Origin: Streptomyces scopuliridis RB72 | Lineage (GTDB): Bacteria; Actinomycetota; Actinomycetes; Streptomycetales; Streptomycetaceae | Reading direction: 5' to 3' | DNA: 64,000 nt | Assembly (NCBI RefSeq): GCF_000718095.1 | Contig: NZ_JOEI01000002.1 | Span: 186,001-250,000, forward strand | In this document: one piece after another, positions 34,212 to 42,318 of the stretch | Position numbering within the stretch: position 1 is the stretch's first letter | Layout: the number at the start of each line of letters is the position of its first letter | Notes under the pieces: generated by a model | Databases searched by the model: none | The model's input: the letters and a program-made list of their open reading frames with translations, nothing else | Told to the model about the DNA's origin: nothing | Translations under genes and position numbers: made by a program

Positions 34212-34217
34212 TAGAGT
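34212..34217 (+). promoter_or_regulatory. Leaderless-type -10 TAGAGT before ung
   Basis: TAGAGT ends 8 bp before the GTG start of the uracil-DNA glycosylase, the layout expected for a leaderless actinobacterial transcript. No ribosome site precedes the GTG. Confidence 0.55.
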
Positions 34218-34225
34218 GGCGCCCC

Positions 34226-34903
34226 GTGGCAGCACGACCGTTGAACGAAATCGTCGAGCCCGGATGGGCGGATGCGCTGGGCCCCGTGGCCGGGCGCATC
34301 GCCGAGATGGGCGACTTCCTGCGCGCGGAGATCGCCGCCGGACGCACGTACTTGCCGGCCGGACCGAATGTGCTGCGCGCTTTTCAGCAGCCGTTCGACG
34401 AGGTGCGGGTCCTGATCGTGGGGCAGGATCCCTATCCGACCCCCGGGCACGCGGTGGGGCTGAGCTTCTCGGTGGCACCCGAAGTGCGGCCCCTGCCCGG
34501 CAGTCTGGAGAACATCTTCCGGGAGGCGCATACGGATCTGGGGCTGCCCCGCCCCTCCAACGGCGATCTGACGCCCTGGACGCGGCAGGGGGTGCTGCTG
34601 CTCAACAGGGCGCTCACGACAGCGCCCCGCAAGCCCGCCGCACACCGCGGCAAGGGCTGGGAAGAGGTGACCGAGCAGGCCATTCGCGCGCTGGTCGCGC
34701 GCGGCAAGCCCATGGTCTCCATCCTGTGGGGGCGTGACGCCCGTAACTGCCGGCCGATGCTCGGGGACTACCCGGCCGTCGAATCGGCCCACCCCTCCCC
34801 CATGTCGGCGGACCGCGGCTTCTTCGGCTCGCGTCCGTTCAGCCGGGCCAATGACCTGTTGATCGGCCAGGGGGCGCAGCCGGTGGACTGGCGGCTGCCA
34901 TGA
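34226..34903 (+). CDS. ung: Uracil-DNA glycosylase
   Basis: A 225-residue family-1 UDG that excises uracil from DNA. The water-activating motif is [20 protein letters not shown] (GQDPYP), the uracil pocket includes [11 protein letters not shown], and the DNA-intercalation loop is [21 protein letters not shown] (HPSP). The length matches E. coli Ung. The GTG at 34226, just after a TAGAGT -10, suggests a leaderless mRNA. It is followed by the BadF kinase gene 63 bp later. Confidence 0.95.
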   Translation: MAARPLNEIVEPGWADALGPVAGRIAEMGDFLRAEIAAGRTYLPAGPNVLRAFQQPFDEVRVLIVGQDPYPTPGHAVGLSFSVAPEVRPLPGSLENIFREAHTDLGLPRPSNGDLTPWTRQGVLLLNRALTTAPRKPAAHRGKGWEEVTEQAIRALVARGKPMVSILWGRDARNCRPMLGDYPAVESAHPSPMSADRGFFGSRPFSRANDLLIGQGAQPVDWRLP

Positions 34904-34966
34904 GACGGACGGCCGCGTGAGCCGGGCCGTCGATGCCCTGGATATGCCGATGAGCCGGGTGTATCG

Positions 34967-35977
34967 ATGAGCTGGGTGCTGGGGGTGGACTCGGGCGGCT
35001 CGGGGCTGCGGTTCGCGCTCGGCTCCACGGCTTCCGACGGGACCGCGGGCGTGACGACGGTCGCGACGACCGCCTCCACCGAGCCGGTACGCACCGGCCC
35101 CTCGGGAATCGACGCCGGGCAGCTGCTCGGCCGGCTGCTGCCCGCGGTGGACACCCTGCTGGCAGAGGCGGGCGCGAGTGCGGGGGCGGGCGCGGATACG
35201 GGCACCCTGTCCGCTGTCGCGGTCGGCGCGGCCGGGATGGCGACGCTCGGCGACGGACTGCGCGCCGAACTGCCCGCGGCGCTGGAGCGCTCCCTGGGCG
35301 TCCGGCGGCTCGCGCTCGCGGCGGACGCGGTCACCGCGTACGCGGGAGCGCTCGGCCAGCGTCCCGGCGCGGTCGTCGCGGCCGGCACGGGCATGATCGC
35401 GCTGGGCACGGACCTGACCGGCTGGCAGCGCGCCGACGGCTGGGGTCATTTGCTGGGCGACTGCGGCGGCGGCGCCTGGATCGGCCGGGCGGGGCTGGAA
35501 GCGGCCATGCGGGCGTACGACGGACGGCGCGGCGGATCGCCCGCACTGCTGTCCAGAATGGAAGCGGTTTTCGGGCCCGCCCCCGAGCTGCCCGGACTGC
35601 TCTATCCGCGTACCGACCGGCCCGCGGTACTCGCCTCGTTCGCGCCGGAGGTGGCCCGTTGCGCGGCCGGCGATCCGGTCGCGGAGGGCATCGTCTCGAC
35701 GGCCGCGCGGCATATCGCGGAGGCCGCGGCGGCGGTCTGCCCACCGTCGGGTGCGTGCGAAGTCGCCCTCACGGGAGGGCTGTTCGGACTGGGCGACGCC
35801 TTGCTCGTACCCCTGCGCGCCGAGCTGGCCGGTCAACTGCCGCATGCCACGACCGTGTCCGCCGCGGCCGATCCGCTCGGCGGGGCGCTGCTCATCGCGG
35901 GGGCGCTCGCCACGGACGCGCTCCGGCTGCCACATGACGCGCGCCTGCTGAACGTCCTGACAGAACAGGATGGATGA
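34967..35977 (+). CDS. BadF/BadG/N-acetylglucosamine kinase family protein
   Basis: A 336-residue ASKHA-fold ATPase. The N-terminal phosphate-1 motif is SWVLGVDSGGSGLRFALGS. The central VVAAGTGMIALGTD region is phosphate-2, then GWGHLLGDCGGGAWIGRAGLEAAMRAYDG, and the C-terminal adenosine motif GGLFGLGDALLVPL. Family members phosphorylate N-acetylglucosamine or related amino sugars. A cytosolic amino-sugar kinase is likely here, but no catabolic partner is adjacent. The ribosome site is weak (GAGCCGGG). Confidence 0.85.
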   Translation: MSWVLGVDSGGSGLRFALGSTASDGTAGVTTVATTASTEPVRTGPSGIDAGQLLGRLLPAVDTLLAEAGASAGAGADTGTLSAVAVGAAGMATLGDGLRAELPAALERSLGVRRLALAADAVTAYAGALGQRPGAVVAAGTGMIALGTDLTGWQRADGWGHLLGDCGGGAWIGRAGLEAAMRAYDGRRGGSPALLSRMEAVFGPAPELPGLLYPRTDRPAVLASFAPEVARCAAGDPVAEGIVSTAARHIAEAAAAVCPPSGACEVALTGGLFGLGDALLVPLRAELAGQLPHATTVSAAADPLGGALLIAGALATDALRLPHDARLLNVLTEQDG

Positions 35978-36058
35978 GCAGAAAAACACCTAACGGATAA
36001 ATAAGGACAGATGGTTCGCGACTGCCCCCTCCCCGAACAGCCGCGCCCACAAAACCAG

Positions 36059-36064
36059 TAGCAT
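36059..36064 (+). promoter_or_regulatory. Leaderless-type -10 TAGCAT before the CbiX-like gene
   Basis: TAGCAT ends 8 bp before ATG 36073, the same spacing seen upstream of ung. No Shine-Dalgarno is visible. Confidence 0.5.
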
Positions 36065-36072
36065 TCGACGCC

Positions 36073-36993
36073 ATGAGCACCCCCACTGGGCCCGCATCCG
36101 GCCTGCCTGTACGAATGCCGCGACCCCGTCAGTCGGGGCGCCACCGCCGCCCCGAACCGGTCGCGGCTCCCGAAGGTGCGCCCGCGCTTGTCGTCGCGGT
36201 GCCCGGCACCCCCTCGGCCGCCGTCCGCGGTCTGGCCGAAGAGGTCATCAGTATCGCCCGTTCCGAGCTGCCCGGCCTCGACGCCGTCATCGGCTTCCTG
36301 GACGGCGACGACTCCGAGTACCCCACGCTGCAGAGCGTCCTGGCCGGGACCGCCGCGCTGCGTACCGAACGCTATGAGCTGGCGAAGGCGGCGGGCCGCG
36401 AGGTGGCCGAGCCCGAGGGTCCGGCCGCCGTCGTCGTACCGCTGCTCGCGGGACCGGACAGTGGGCTGGTCACGCGGATAGGTCAGGCCGTCGCGGACAG
36501 CGGCGCCACCGCGGAGCTGACCGATGTCCTCGGTCCGCATCCGCTGCTCGCCGAAGGTCTGCACGTACGCCTGTCGGAGGCCGGGCTGGCCCGCGCCGAC
36601 CGCGCCAGGCTCTTCACGGTCGCCACGGCCGCCGACGGGATCATCCTGGCCACAGTGGGGGGCAAGGAAGCGGTGCAGGCCGCGGGGATCACCGGAATGC
36701 TGCTGGCCGCGCGCCTCGCCGTACCGGTGATGGCCGCCGCGCTCGACGAGGAGGGCTCGGTCGCGGCCGTGGCCCAGGAGCTGCGCGAGGCCGGTTCGAC
36801 CCAGCTCGCGCTCGCCCCGTATCTGGTCGGCCCCGAGCTGCCCGAGGGTCTGCTCGAAGCGGCGCTCAAGGAGGCGGAGTGCGCCGCCGCCGAGCCGTTG
36901 GGCGCGTATCCGGCGATCGGGAAGCTGGTGCTGTCGAAGTACACGGCCGCGCTGGGCATCCCCGCGCAGCCGCAGGGGACGCCGACGCACTGA
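36073..36993 (+). CDS. Sirohydrochlorin chelatase-like (CbiX) family protein
   Basis: A 306-residue protein made of two CbiX-like halves. The first is ALVVAVPGTPSAAVRGLAEEV with DAVIGFLDGDDSEYPTL and AVVVPLLAGPDSG; the second has LFTVATAADGIILATVGGKE and later LAPYLVGPELPEG. Family members insert Co or Fe into sirohydrochlorin. The usual catalytic His of the first half (GHG) reads VPGTP here, so catalysis is doubtful. A basic, Pro-rich N-terminus of about 40 residues precedes. A perfect terminator follows. Confidence 0.78.
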   Translation: MSTPTGPASGLPVRMPRPRQSGRHRRPEPVAAPEGAPALVVAVPGTPSAAVRGLAEEVISIARSELPGLDAVIGFLDGDDSEYPTLQSVLAGTAALRTERYELAKAAGREVAEPEGPAAVVVPLLAGPDSGLVTRIGQAVADSGATAELTDVLGPHPLLAEGLHVRLSEAGLARADRARLFTVATAADGIILATVGGKEAVQAAGITGMLLAARLAVPVMAAALDEEGSVAAVAQELREAGSTQLALAPYLVGPELPEGLLEAALKEAECAAAEPLGAYPAIGKLVLSKYTAALGIPAQPQGTPTH

Positions 36994-37064
36994 CCCGCCC
37001 CCACCGGCCACGCGCCGCACGCCCCTGAGTACGGCGGGAGCACAGCCCGCCCGTACCCATGGAA

Positions 37065-37101
37065 AAGGGCCCGCCCCGGATTCGCTCCGGCGCGGGCCCT
37101 T
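37065..37101. terminator. Perfect 10-bp stem-loop between CbiX-like and lactonase genes
   Basis: AAGGGCCCGC and GCGGGCCCTT are exact complements around a 17-nt loop. It lies between convergent genes, with A- and T-runs at both edges, so it can act in both directions. Confidence 0.8.
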
Positions 37102-37117
37102 CCGCGTGGATACGGCC

Positions 37118-37206
37118 GAGTCCGCTCGTACGGTCGCATCCGCTCGTACGGCACGAGTCCGCTCGTACAGCACGAGTCCGCTCGTACGGGTGGACTCGGC
37201 CGTACG
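37118..37206. repeat. Four to five ~19-bp tandem repeats around CGTACG
   Basis: Units like GAGTCCGCTCGTACGGCAC start at 37118, 37136, 37155 and 37174, and a degenerate one at 37193 (steps 18-19 bp). They lie in the 140 bp between the shared terminator and the lactonase stop. Each holds a palindromic CGTACG or near copy. Confidence 0.75.
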
Positions 37207-37242
37207 AAGAGGGGCGTCGGGGCGGAGGGAGGGCCCGCTTGG

Positions 37243-38301
37243 TCAGCCGAAGATCACGCAGGAGGCGGCGGGGGCCGCGAAGGAGCCCGCGCGTGCCGGA
37301 ATGCCCGTCGCCGGATCGATGTCGAACCAGGTCACCTCGCCGGAGTGCTCATTCGCGGCATAGAGGCGGCCACCCGTCGGGTCCAGTGCCAGATCGCGCG
37401 GCCAGCGCCCGCCGCAGTCCACGGTGGTGACCAGTTCGGCCTTCTCGTACGTCGCGTCGAGCGTGAGGACGGCGATGCTGTCGTGGCCACGGACGGCCGC
37501 CCAGACGAACCGTCCGTCGCGGGACACGACCACCTCGGAGCCGAAGCCCTCGACGTCCGCGCCGTCGGGCAGGACGGGGGCTTCGCCGACCGGTTCGAGC
37601 AGGCCCTTCTCCGCGTCCCAGCGGCAGAGGGTGAGCGTCGGCTCCAGCTCGTTGAGCACGTAGGCGTGGCCGCCGGCCGAGTGGAAGGCGAGATGACGCG
37701 GTCCGGTGCCGGGGCGCAGCGCGGTCTCGGCGTGCGGCGTCAGCTCGCCCGCGGTGGCGTCGAGGGCGCTGATCAGGACGGAGTCGGTGCCGAGGTCGGT
37801 GGTGAGGATCCACCGGCCGCTCGGGTCGGTCACCACCTGGTGCGCGTGCGGCCCGCGCTGGCGGTCGGAGTGCGGCCCGGAGCCCTCGTGCCGGGTCACT
37901 CCGCTCGCCGGCCGGGGAGCGCCGTCGGTGCCGACGGGCAGCACCGTGACGCTGCCGGAACCGTAGTTGGCGGTCAGCAGATGCCCGGCGGTGAGGGTGA
38001 GATGGGTGGGGCTCGCGCCGCAGACCGGTACGGGCTCCCCGAGCAGTCGGGGCGCCCCGTTCGCCGCGTCCGCCGCCGGTGTCCTGAACGCGGCAGCCGC
38101 GCCTTCCCCGGTCTCGGAGACCGCGTAGAGCACGGACCCGTCCGGGGCGAGCGCGAGATAGGACGGATCGGCGACGGCGTCGGTGACTCCGCGCTCCGTG
38201 AGGGCTCCGGTCTCCGCGTCCACGGTGACGGCGATGATGCCGCGGCCTCCCGCGGAGGTGAACGATCCGATGAAGGCCCGCCCGTCGTACCTGCCGCTCA
38301 C
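37243..38301 (-). CDS. Lactonase family protein (6-phosphogluconolactonase-type propeller)
   Basis: A 352-residue seven-bladed propeller of the YbhE/Pgl type. Motifs include RAFIGSFTSAGGRGIIAVTV, the conserved GPHAHQVVTDPSGRW, LNELEPTLTLCRWD and the last-blade WPRDLALDPTGGRLYAANEH. The family hydrolyses 6-phosphogluconolactone or other sugar lactones in the cytosol. GTG 38301 starts SGRYDGRAF. No pentose-phosphate genes are adjacent, so the physiological lactone is uncertain. Confidence 0.87.
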   Translation of the reverse strand: MSGRYDGRAFIGSFTSAGGRGIIAVTVDAETGALTERGVTDAVADPSYLALAPDGSVLYAVSETGEGAAAAFRTPAADAANGAPRLLGEPVPVCGASPTHLTLTAGHLLTANYGSGSVTVLPVGTDGAPRPASGVTRHEGSGPHSDRQRGPHAHQVVTDPSGRWILTTDLGTDSVLISALDATAGELTPHAETALRPGTGPRHLAFHSAGGHAYVLNELEPTLTLCRWDAEKGLLEPVGEAPVLPDGADVEGFGSEVVVSRDGRFVWAAVRGHDSIAVLTLDATYEKAELVTTVDCGGRWPRDLALDPTGGRLYAANEHSGEVTWFDIDPATGIPARAGSFAAPAASCVIFG

Positions 38302-38414
38302 TGTGTGTCCCCTCTTCGGCTGATCTCGTCGGCTGCCCCTCGGCCCCGACGGTAGCAGGGGGTCTGGACCAATCAGCCGGCCCGGTAGGCCGTTTCCAGG
38401 CCATTTGCGGCAGC

Positions 38415-39953
38415 TCAGGCGGGGACGAGAGGGCCGCGCGGCGCGCTGCGCAGGGGCGCGGAGAGGTCTGCGAGCGCCCGCTCCAGGCTGTGCAGATGGG
38501 CGAGCGCCACTTCGGCCCCGGGGTGGTGGTGCGGCGCGTCCGGCGCACCGGCCACCGGACGGGCCGGCTCCGCCCCCGGCGGCGCCAACTCGCGTACGGC
38601 GGCCTCGACCCGGCGACAGGCGGCGGCCAGCCGGGCGTCGTGCGAGGCGGCGGGGTCGGCGGCCACGGCGGCGAAGCCCCGTACCTCGCGGGCGCAGTCA
38701 TCGAGCAGGACGAGTACCTGGCGGGCCCGGGCCCCGCGCGCCCGCAACGGGTTCAGCGGATGGACGAGCGGCGCGAGGGACATCCGTACCCGGCCGAGGA
38801 GCAGTTCCAGTTCCGCGGCGAGCGGCCCCGGGTCGGCGTGAGCGTCCCCGGCGAGCCGGCGGGCGGCCGTGGTCGTGCAGCCGTGGACGCAGCGCAGCGC
38901 CTGCTGGATCCACGCGTCGGTCACAGCGTGTGTGGTCACCGGCAGCAGGAGGAGAACGGCCACCGTCGCGCCCAGTGCCCCTACGCCGGTCTCCGCCAGT
39001 CGCAGGGCGAGCAACGCCGGATCGAGCACGCCGAGCAGTCCGTACAGCAGGCCGACCATCACCGTCACGAAGAAGATCATCCAGCTGTACGAGACCGCGG
39101 CGGTGTAGAAGATCCCGAAGACGCAGAGGGCCACGAGCGCGGCGGTGGGGGCCGGCGCGCCGTGCAGGGGTACCGCGATGATCAGCCCGGCTGCGGAGCC
39201 GGTGGCCGTGCCGACCACCCGCCGGAAGCCGCGGACCAGGGTCTCCCCGCGTGAGGCGGTGTTCACAAAGATCCACCAGGCCGCGCCGACGGCCCAGTAC
39301 CACCGGTCCTGTGAGAGCAACTGGCCCGCGCAGAGCGCCAACGCGCCCGCGACGGCCACTTGAACCGCCTGCCGGGTGGTCGTACGGACCAGGCCCGCCG
39401 CGCCGGGCAGCGCGGGTACGGCGGGCGGCGGCAGCCGCCGCTCGTAGCACCAGACGCCGAAGCGGACGAGCGACGAGGCGAGCACGGCGAGCAGAACCGC
39501 AGAGTAAAGACCGGGCAGTTGCGCGGGGACCGTGTGCAGGAACTGCGCCACGAAGAAGGTCATGAACCCGAAGACCCCCAGGGCATGGCCGCGCGGGCCC
39601 CAGCGGCGGGCGTACACCCCGGCACCGGCCACGACGAGGAACGCCGCGTCGCGCATCAGCGGGTGATCGTGCAGCGCGGACGCGAGGGCGAGCACCGGAA
39701 AGCCGACGGCGGGCAGCAGCGCGGTGGTGACGGCCTGGCCGCGGACCGTCGTGTCGGTGACCGTGAAGAGGGCGAGGAGCGCGGCGAGCCCACCGGTGAT
39801 GACGCCGGCGAGCGGGTGACCGGCGGCCCCGCACACGAGGACCGCCAGACCGATGCCGAGAACGGCGCGTACGGCACCGTACAGCCGCAGCCGTCCCGGA
39901 TCGGGAGACACGAACATCCTCTTCAGCAGCACTGCCAGCCCGCCCGTTTTCAC
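38415..39953 (-). CDS. FUSC family inner-membrane protein
   Basis: A 512-residue FUSC-domain protein, the fusaric acid resistance/aromatic acid exporter-like group. Two blocks of five to six helices (residues about 20-150 and 195-340) are each followed by a soluble part. The FUSC repeat is seen in VGAAWWIFVNTASRGETLVRGFRRVVGTATGSAAG. The C-terminal 160 residues are helical and hydrophilic (LELLLGRVRMSLAPLVHPLN, ALAHLHSLERALADLS). It likely exports or buffers hydrophobic acids. GTG 39953 has only weak ribosome pairing. Paired direct repeats lie about 80-120 bp upstream. Confidence 0.85.
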   Translation of the reverse strand: MKTGGLAVLLKRMFVSPDPGRLRLYGAVRAVLGIGLAVLVCGAAGHPLAGVITGGLAALLALFTVTDTTVRGQAVTTALLPAVGFPVLALASALHDHPLMRDAAFLVVAGAGVYARRWGPRGHALGVFGFMTFFVAQFLHTVPAQLPGLYSAVLLAVLASSLVRFGVWCYERRLPPPAVPALPGAAGLVRTTTRQAVQVAVAGALALCAGQLLSQDRWYWAVGAAWWIFVNTASRGETLVRGFRRVVGTATGSAAGLIIAVPLHGAPAPTAALVALCVFGIFYTAAVSYSWMIFFVTVMVGLLYGLLGVLDPALLALRLAETGVGALGATVAVLLLLPVTTHAVTDAWIQQALRCVHGCTTTAARRLAGDAHADPGPLAAELELLLGRVRMSLAPLVHPLNPLRARGARARQVLVLLDDCAREVRGFAAVAADPAASHDARLAAACRRVEAAVRELAPPGAEPARPVAGAPDAPHHHPGAEVALAHLHSLERALADLSAPLRSAPRGPLVPA

Positions 39954-40032
39954 TCCGGCATGAGAAAGGCGCCGCGGTGATCCGCAGCGCCATTGACGGA
40001 TCCATCACAGCATCCTTGGCCCCAGTGGCTCA

Positions 40033-40075
40033 AGTGAACCTTGACCTACTGAGCCATTGGCATAGTGGACCTTGA
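40033..40075. repeat. Direct repeat AGTGRACCTTGA upstream of the FUSC gene
   Basis: AGTGAACCTTGA (40033-40044) and AGTGGACCTTGA (40064-40075) are 31 bp apart, about three helical turns, and sit about 80-120 bp upstream of the FUSC start. A TGGCTCA/TGAGCCA inverted pair (40026 and 40050) overlaps the first copy. They are candidate activator sites, possibly for the adjacent SARP. Confidence 0.5.
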
Positions 40076-40114
40076 TCGCCGCGCGCGGGCGGAGGGCCAA
40101 CGGGCCAGGGTGGC

Positions 40115-42130
40115 TTACCGTCCCTCCTGTCCTGCTGATCCCGTAGCGGCGAGCTCTTCGAGGTACCGCGCGACCGGGCCGAGGCTGAGCAGGCCGCTGC
40201 CCGCTCCCGCCAACTCTCCCGCCGCTGGGGCCAGTTCGCTGTGAGCGCGCCGTATCGTCGCCCGGTCGCCGAGGAGGACGGCCGCCCGCGCGGTGAGGCA
40301 CCACAGGGCCTCGAACAGCAGGTCGTGGGGCGGGTCCGGGACCTCGCGGAGCGCCGTCCCGGCCGCGTCGCGGCGGCCTTGGGCCAGCAGCACCAGGGGG
40401 CGTACCCAGGGCTCGTACGGCCCCCAGTCGGTGCGCTCGCCGGTCGGGGCCTGGCGTCCGTGCCGTACCCGCAGGCACAGCAGCGCGAGCGGCAGCAGAC
40501 CGTGTTCCAGTCCGGGCATGCCGGCTCCGTCGAGGCGCGCGGCGGCCTTCCGGTAGGCCGTCTCCACCTCGGCCACCGGTGCCCGGCCGGTCTCGGCGAG
40601 CCGTAGCGCCCGGTACCACTGCGTGAAGACGCCCACGAGAGGCAGTTCATGGCGCTCGGCCAGCCGGTCGGCGGCGGCCGCGTGTCCGTCGGCTCCGGGG
40701 AAGTCGGCGAGCGCGCCGCGCGCCTGGAGGCGGATGAGGTGTCCGAGGACCTCGTAGGTGACCAGGTCGTGGCGGGCGGACAGGGTGACCAGTTCGGCGC
40801 CGATGCCGTCCCGGCGGGAAGCCAGACCCGCGCGGTGGAAGGTCTGCATGAACACGCCGTTGAGGGCGAACGCCAGCAGTGCGGGATCGTCCAGGCCGCG
40901 GGCGATCCGCTCCGCCTGCCGGGCGGCCTGGACGCCGCGCGCCGAGGGGGTGCCTCTCGCTCGAAGGGCATGGGGCGGCGTGCCGCGCGACTCCAGCGCG
41001 ATCGTGGCCAGCAGCCGGGCCCGCGCCGCCTCGTGGCCGCCGGGAGGGAGCGCGGTCAGGGTGCGCTCGGCCGCGGCCACGACGGCCGCCGACTGCTCCG
41101 GGTCGTCCGCGCGGGTCCAGATCGCGGGGACGTCGTACGCGCCGATCACCCGGGCGGTCAGCGCCGCGTCGCCCAGCTCCTCCGCCGCCGCGATGGCCGC
41201 CACGCGGTGCAGCCGGGCCGCCTCCAGGCCGCCACCCCCGGTCACCGCGAGGCTGCGCAGCAGCCCCACCGTCGACTCCAGCCGGGCCCGGGCACCGGAG
41301 GCGACAGTACGGTCGTACGCGGCGGCTGCCCGCGCCCACACCTGCCCAGCCGCGCCGCTCGCCCCCGCCAAGGGGTCGAGATGGTCGGCATGGGCGAGGA
41401 TGTCCGCTTCCAGACGGCGCAGCCCCGGGCCCGGGTCCACCCCCAGCTGCTCCACCAGGAGCGTGCGTGCCCGGCGCAGCACCGCGAGCGCGTCGCCCTG
41501 GCGGCCGGCCCGGTAGAGCGCGAGCGCCAGCAGCCGCCAGGCGTCCTCGCGCCAAGGGTGCTCGGCGACATGCGCGTCCAGATCGGGCACCGCCTCGGCC
41601 GCCAGCCCCAGGGACAGCCGGGCCTCGGCCCGCCGCTCGATGGCGTGCAGCCGCAACTCCGCCAGACGGGAGCGCTCCGCGCGGGCCCAGGCCGCGTCGG
41701 CGAACTCCGCGTACGCGGGCCCGCGCCACCACCCCAGCGCCTCTTCCAGCCGTGCGAGCGCGACGTCGGGAGGCAGCGTCGCGGCGGCGGCCACGGCCCG
41801 CTCGAAGCGCCAGGCGTCGACCGCGTCCGGCTCCGCGCGCAGCGCGTACCCCGGCCCCTCCGTGATCAGCAACCCGGCCGGGGCGCGGGGCGGGCGCTCC
41901 GGCTCCAGCGCGCGGCGCAGCGCGGCCACGAAGGTGCGTACGGCCCCGACCGCGCCCGGGGGCGGATCCGCCCACAGATCCTCGACCAGGCGGGTGACCG
42001 GGACGACGCGGCGGCGGGCGACGATCAGCCGGGCCAGTACCGCGCGGTGCCGCGGCCCTTTCAGGGCGATCGCGCCCCCGGCACCGTCCCAGGCCGTGAC
42101 CGGCCCCAGCACCCCGAACCCGACCCGCAC
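40115..42130 (-). CDS. SARP/AfsR-type regulator with BTAD domain
   Basis: A 671-residue pathway-type activator. The OmpR-like winged helix is at residues 5-95 (FGVLGPVTAWDGAGG, LKGPRHRAVLARLIVARR, LVEDLWADPPPGA), followed by a BTAD domain at about 100-245 (DAWRFERAV, LARLEEALGWWRGPAYAEF, HPWREDAWRLLALALYRAGR). The remaining 400 residues are helical repeats of TPR type without an NB-ARC P-loop. SARPs bind short direct repeats near -35. Such a repeat lies in the 188-bp gap to the divergent hydrolase gene, and another pair precedes FUSC. GTG 42130. Confidence 0.9.
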   Translation of the reverse strand: MRVGFGVLGPVTAWDGAGGAIALKGPRHRAVLARLIVARRRVVPVTRLVEDLWADPPPGAVGAVRTFVAALRRALEPERPPRAPAGLLITEGPGYALRAEPDAVDAWRFERAVAAAATLPPDVALARLEEALGWWRGPAYAEFADAAWARAERSRLAELRLHAIERRAEARLSLGLAAEAVPDLDAHVAEHPWREDAWRLLALALYRAGRQGDALAVLRRARTLLVEQLGVDPGPGLRRLEADILAHADHLDPLAGASGAAGQVWARAAAAYDRTVASGARARLESTVGLLRSLAVTGGGGLEAARLHRVAAIAAAEELGDAALTARVIGAYDVPAIWTRADDPEQSAAVVAAAERTLTALPPGGHEAARARLLATIALESRGTPPHALRARGTPSARGVQAARQAERIARGLDDPALLAFALNGVFMQTFHRAGLASRRDGIGAELVTLSARHDLVTYEVLGHLIRLQARGALADFPGADGHAAAADRLAERHELPLVGVFTQWYRALRLAETGRAPVAEVETAYRKAAARLDGAGMPGLEHGLLPLALLCLRVRHGRQAPTGERTDWGPYEPWVRPLVLLAQGRRDAAGTALREVPDPPHDLLFEALWCLTARAAVLLGDRATIRRAHSELAPAAGELAGAGSGLLSLGPVARYLEELAATGSAGQEGR

Positions 42131-42250
42131 GACCCGCGACCACCTTTCCGTCGGGCGTGGCTTCGCCCCCGGCCACGCTATAGCGCGCTGATCCGATGCT
42201 CATTCGCGCCCGGCAGGCTGAAGACACCTGTTCAAACCGGCCGACCGGGC

Positions 42251-42297
42251 CAACCTGGACCTCCGGATCAACTTGGTCAACCTGGTCATCCGGATCA
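42251..42297. promoter_or_regulatory. 20-bp direct repeats between SARP and hydrolase genes
   Basis: CAACCTGGACCTCCGGATCA (42251) and CAACCTGGTCATCCGGATCA (42278) match at 18 of 20 positions, 27 bp apart, ending 21 bp before the hydrolase start. Repeated CCGGATCA and CAACCTGG elements suit a SARP binding site. Confidence 0.55.
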
Positions 42298-42318
42298 GCT
42301 ACGGAAAGAGGCGCAACC

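Noticed and set aside
33830..35989. Long minus-strand frame opposite the Asp-box, ung and BadF genes
   Set aside because: Antisense shadow with biased composition. The sense genes have all expected family motifs.
35978..36072. Possible cobalamin riboswitch before the CbiX-like gene
   Set aside because: The gap is only 95 bp, lacks the B12-box consensus, and the transcript looks leaderless.
37118..37206. Possible CRISPR array
   Set aside because: Repeat units are contiguous (18-19 bp) with no unique spacers, and no cas genes are present.
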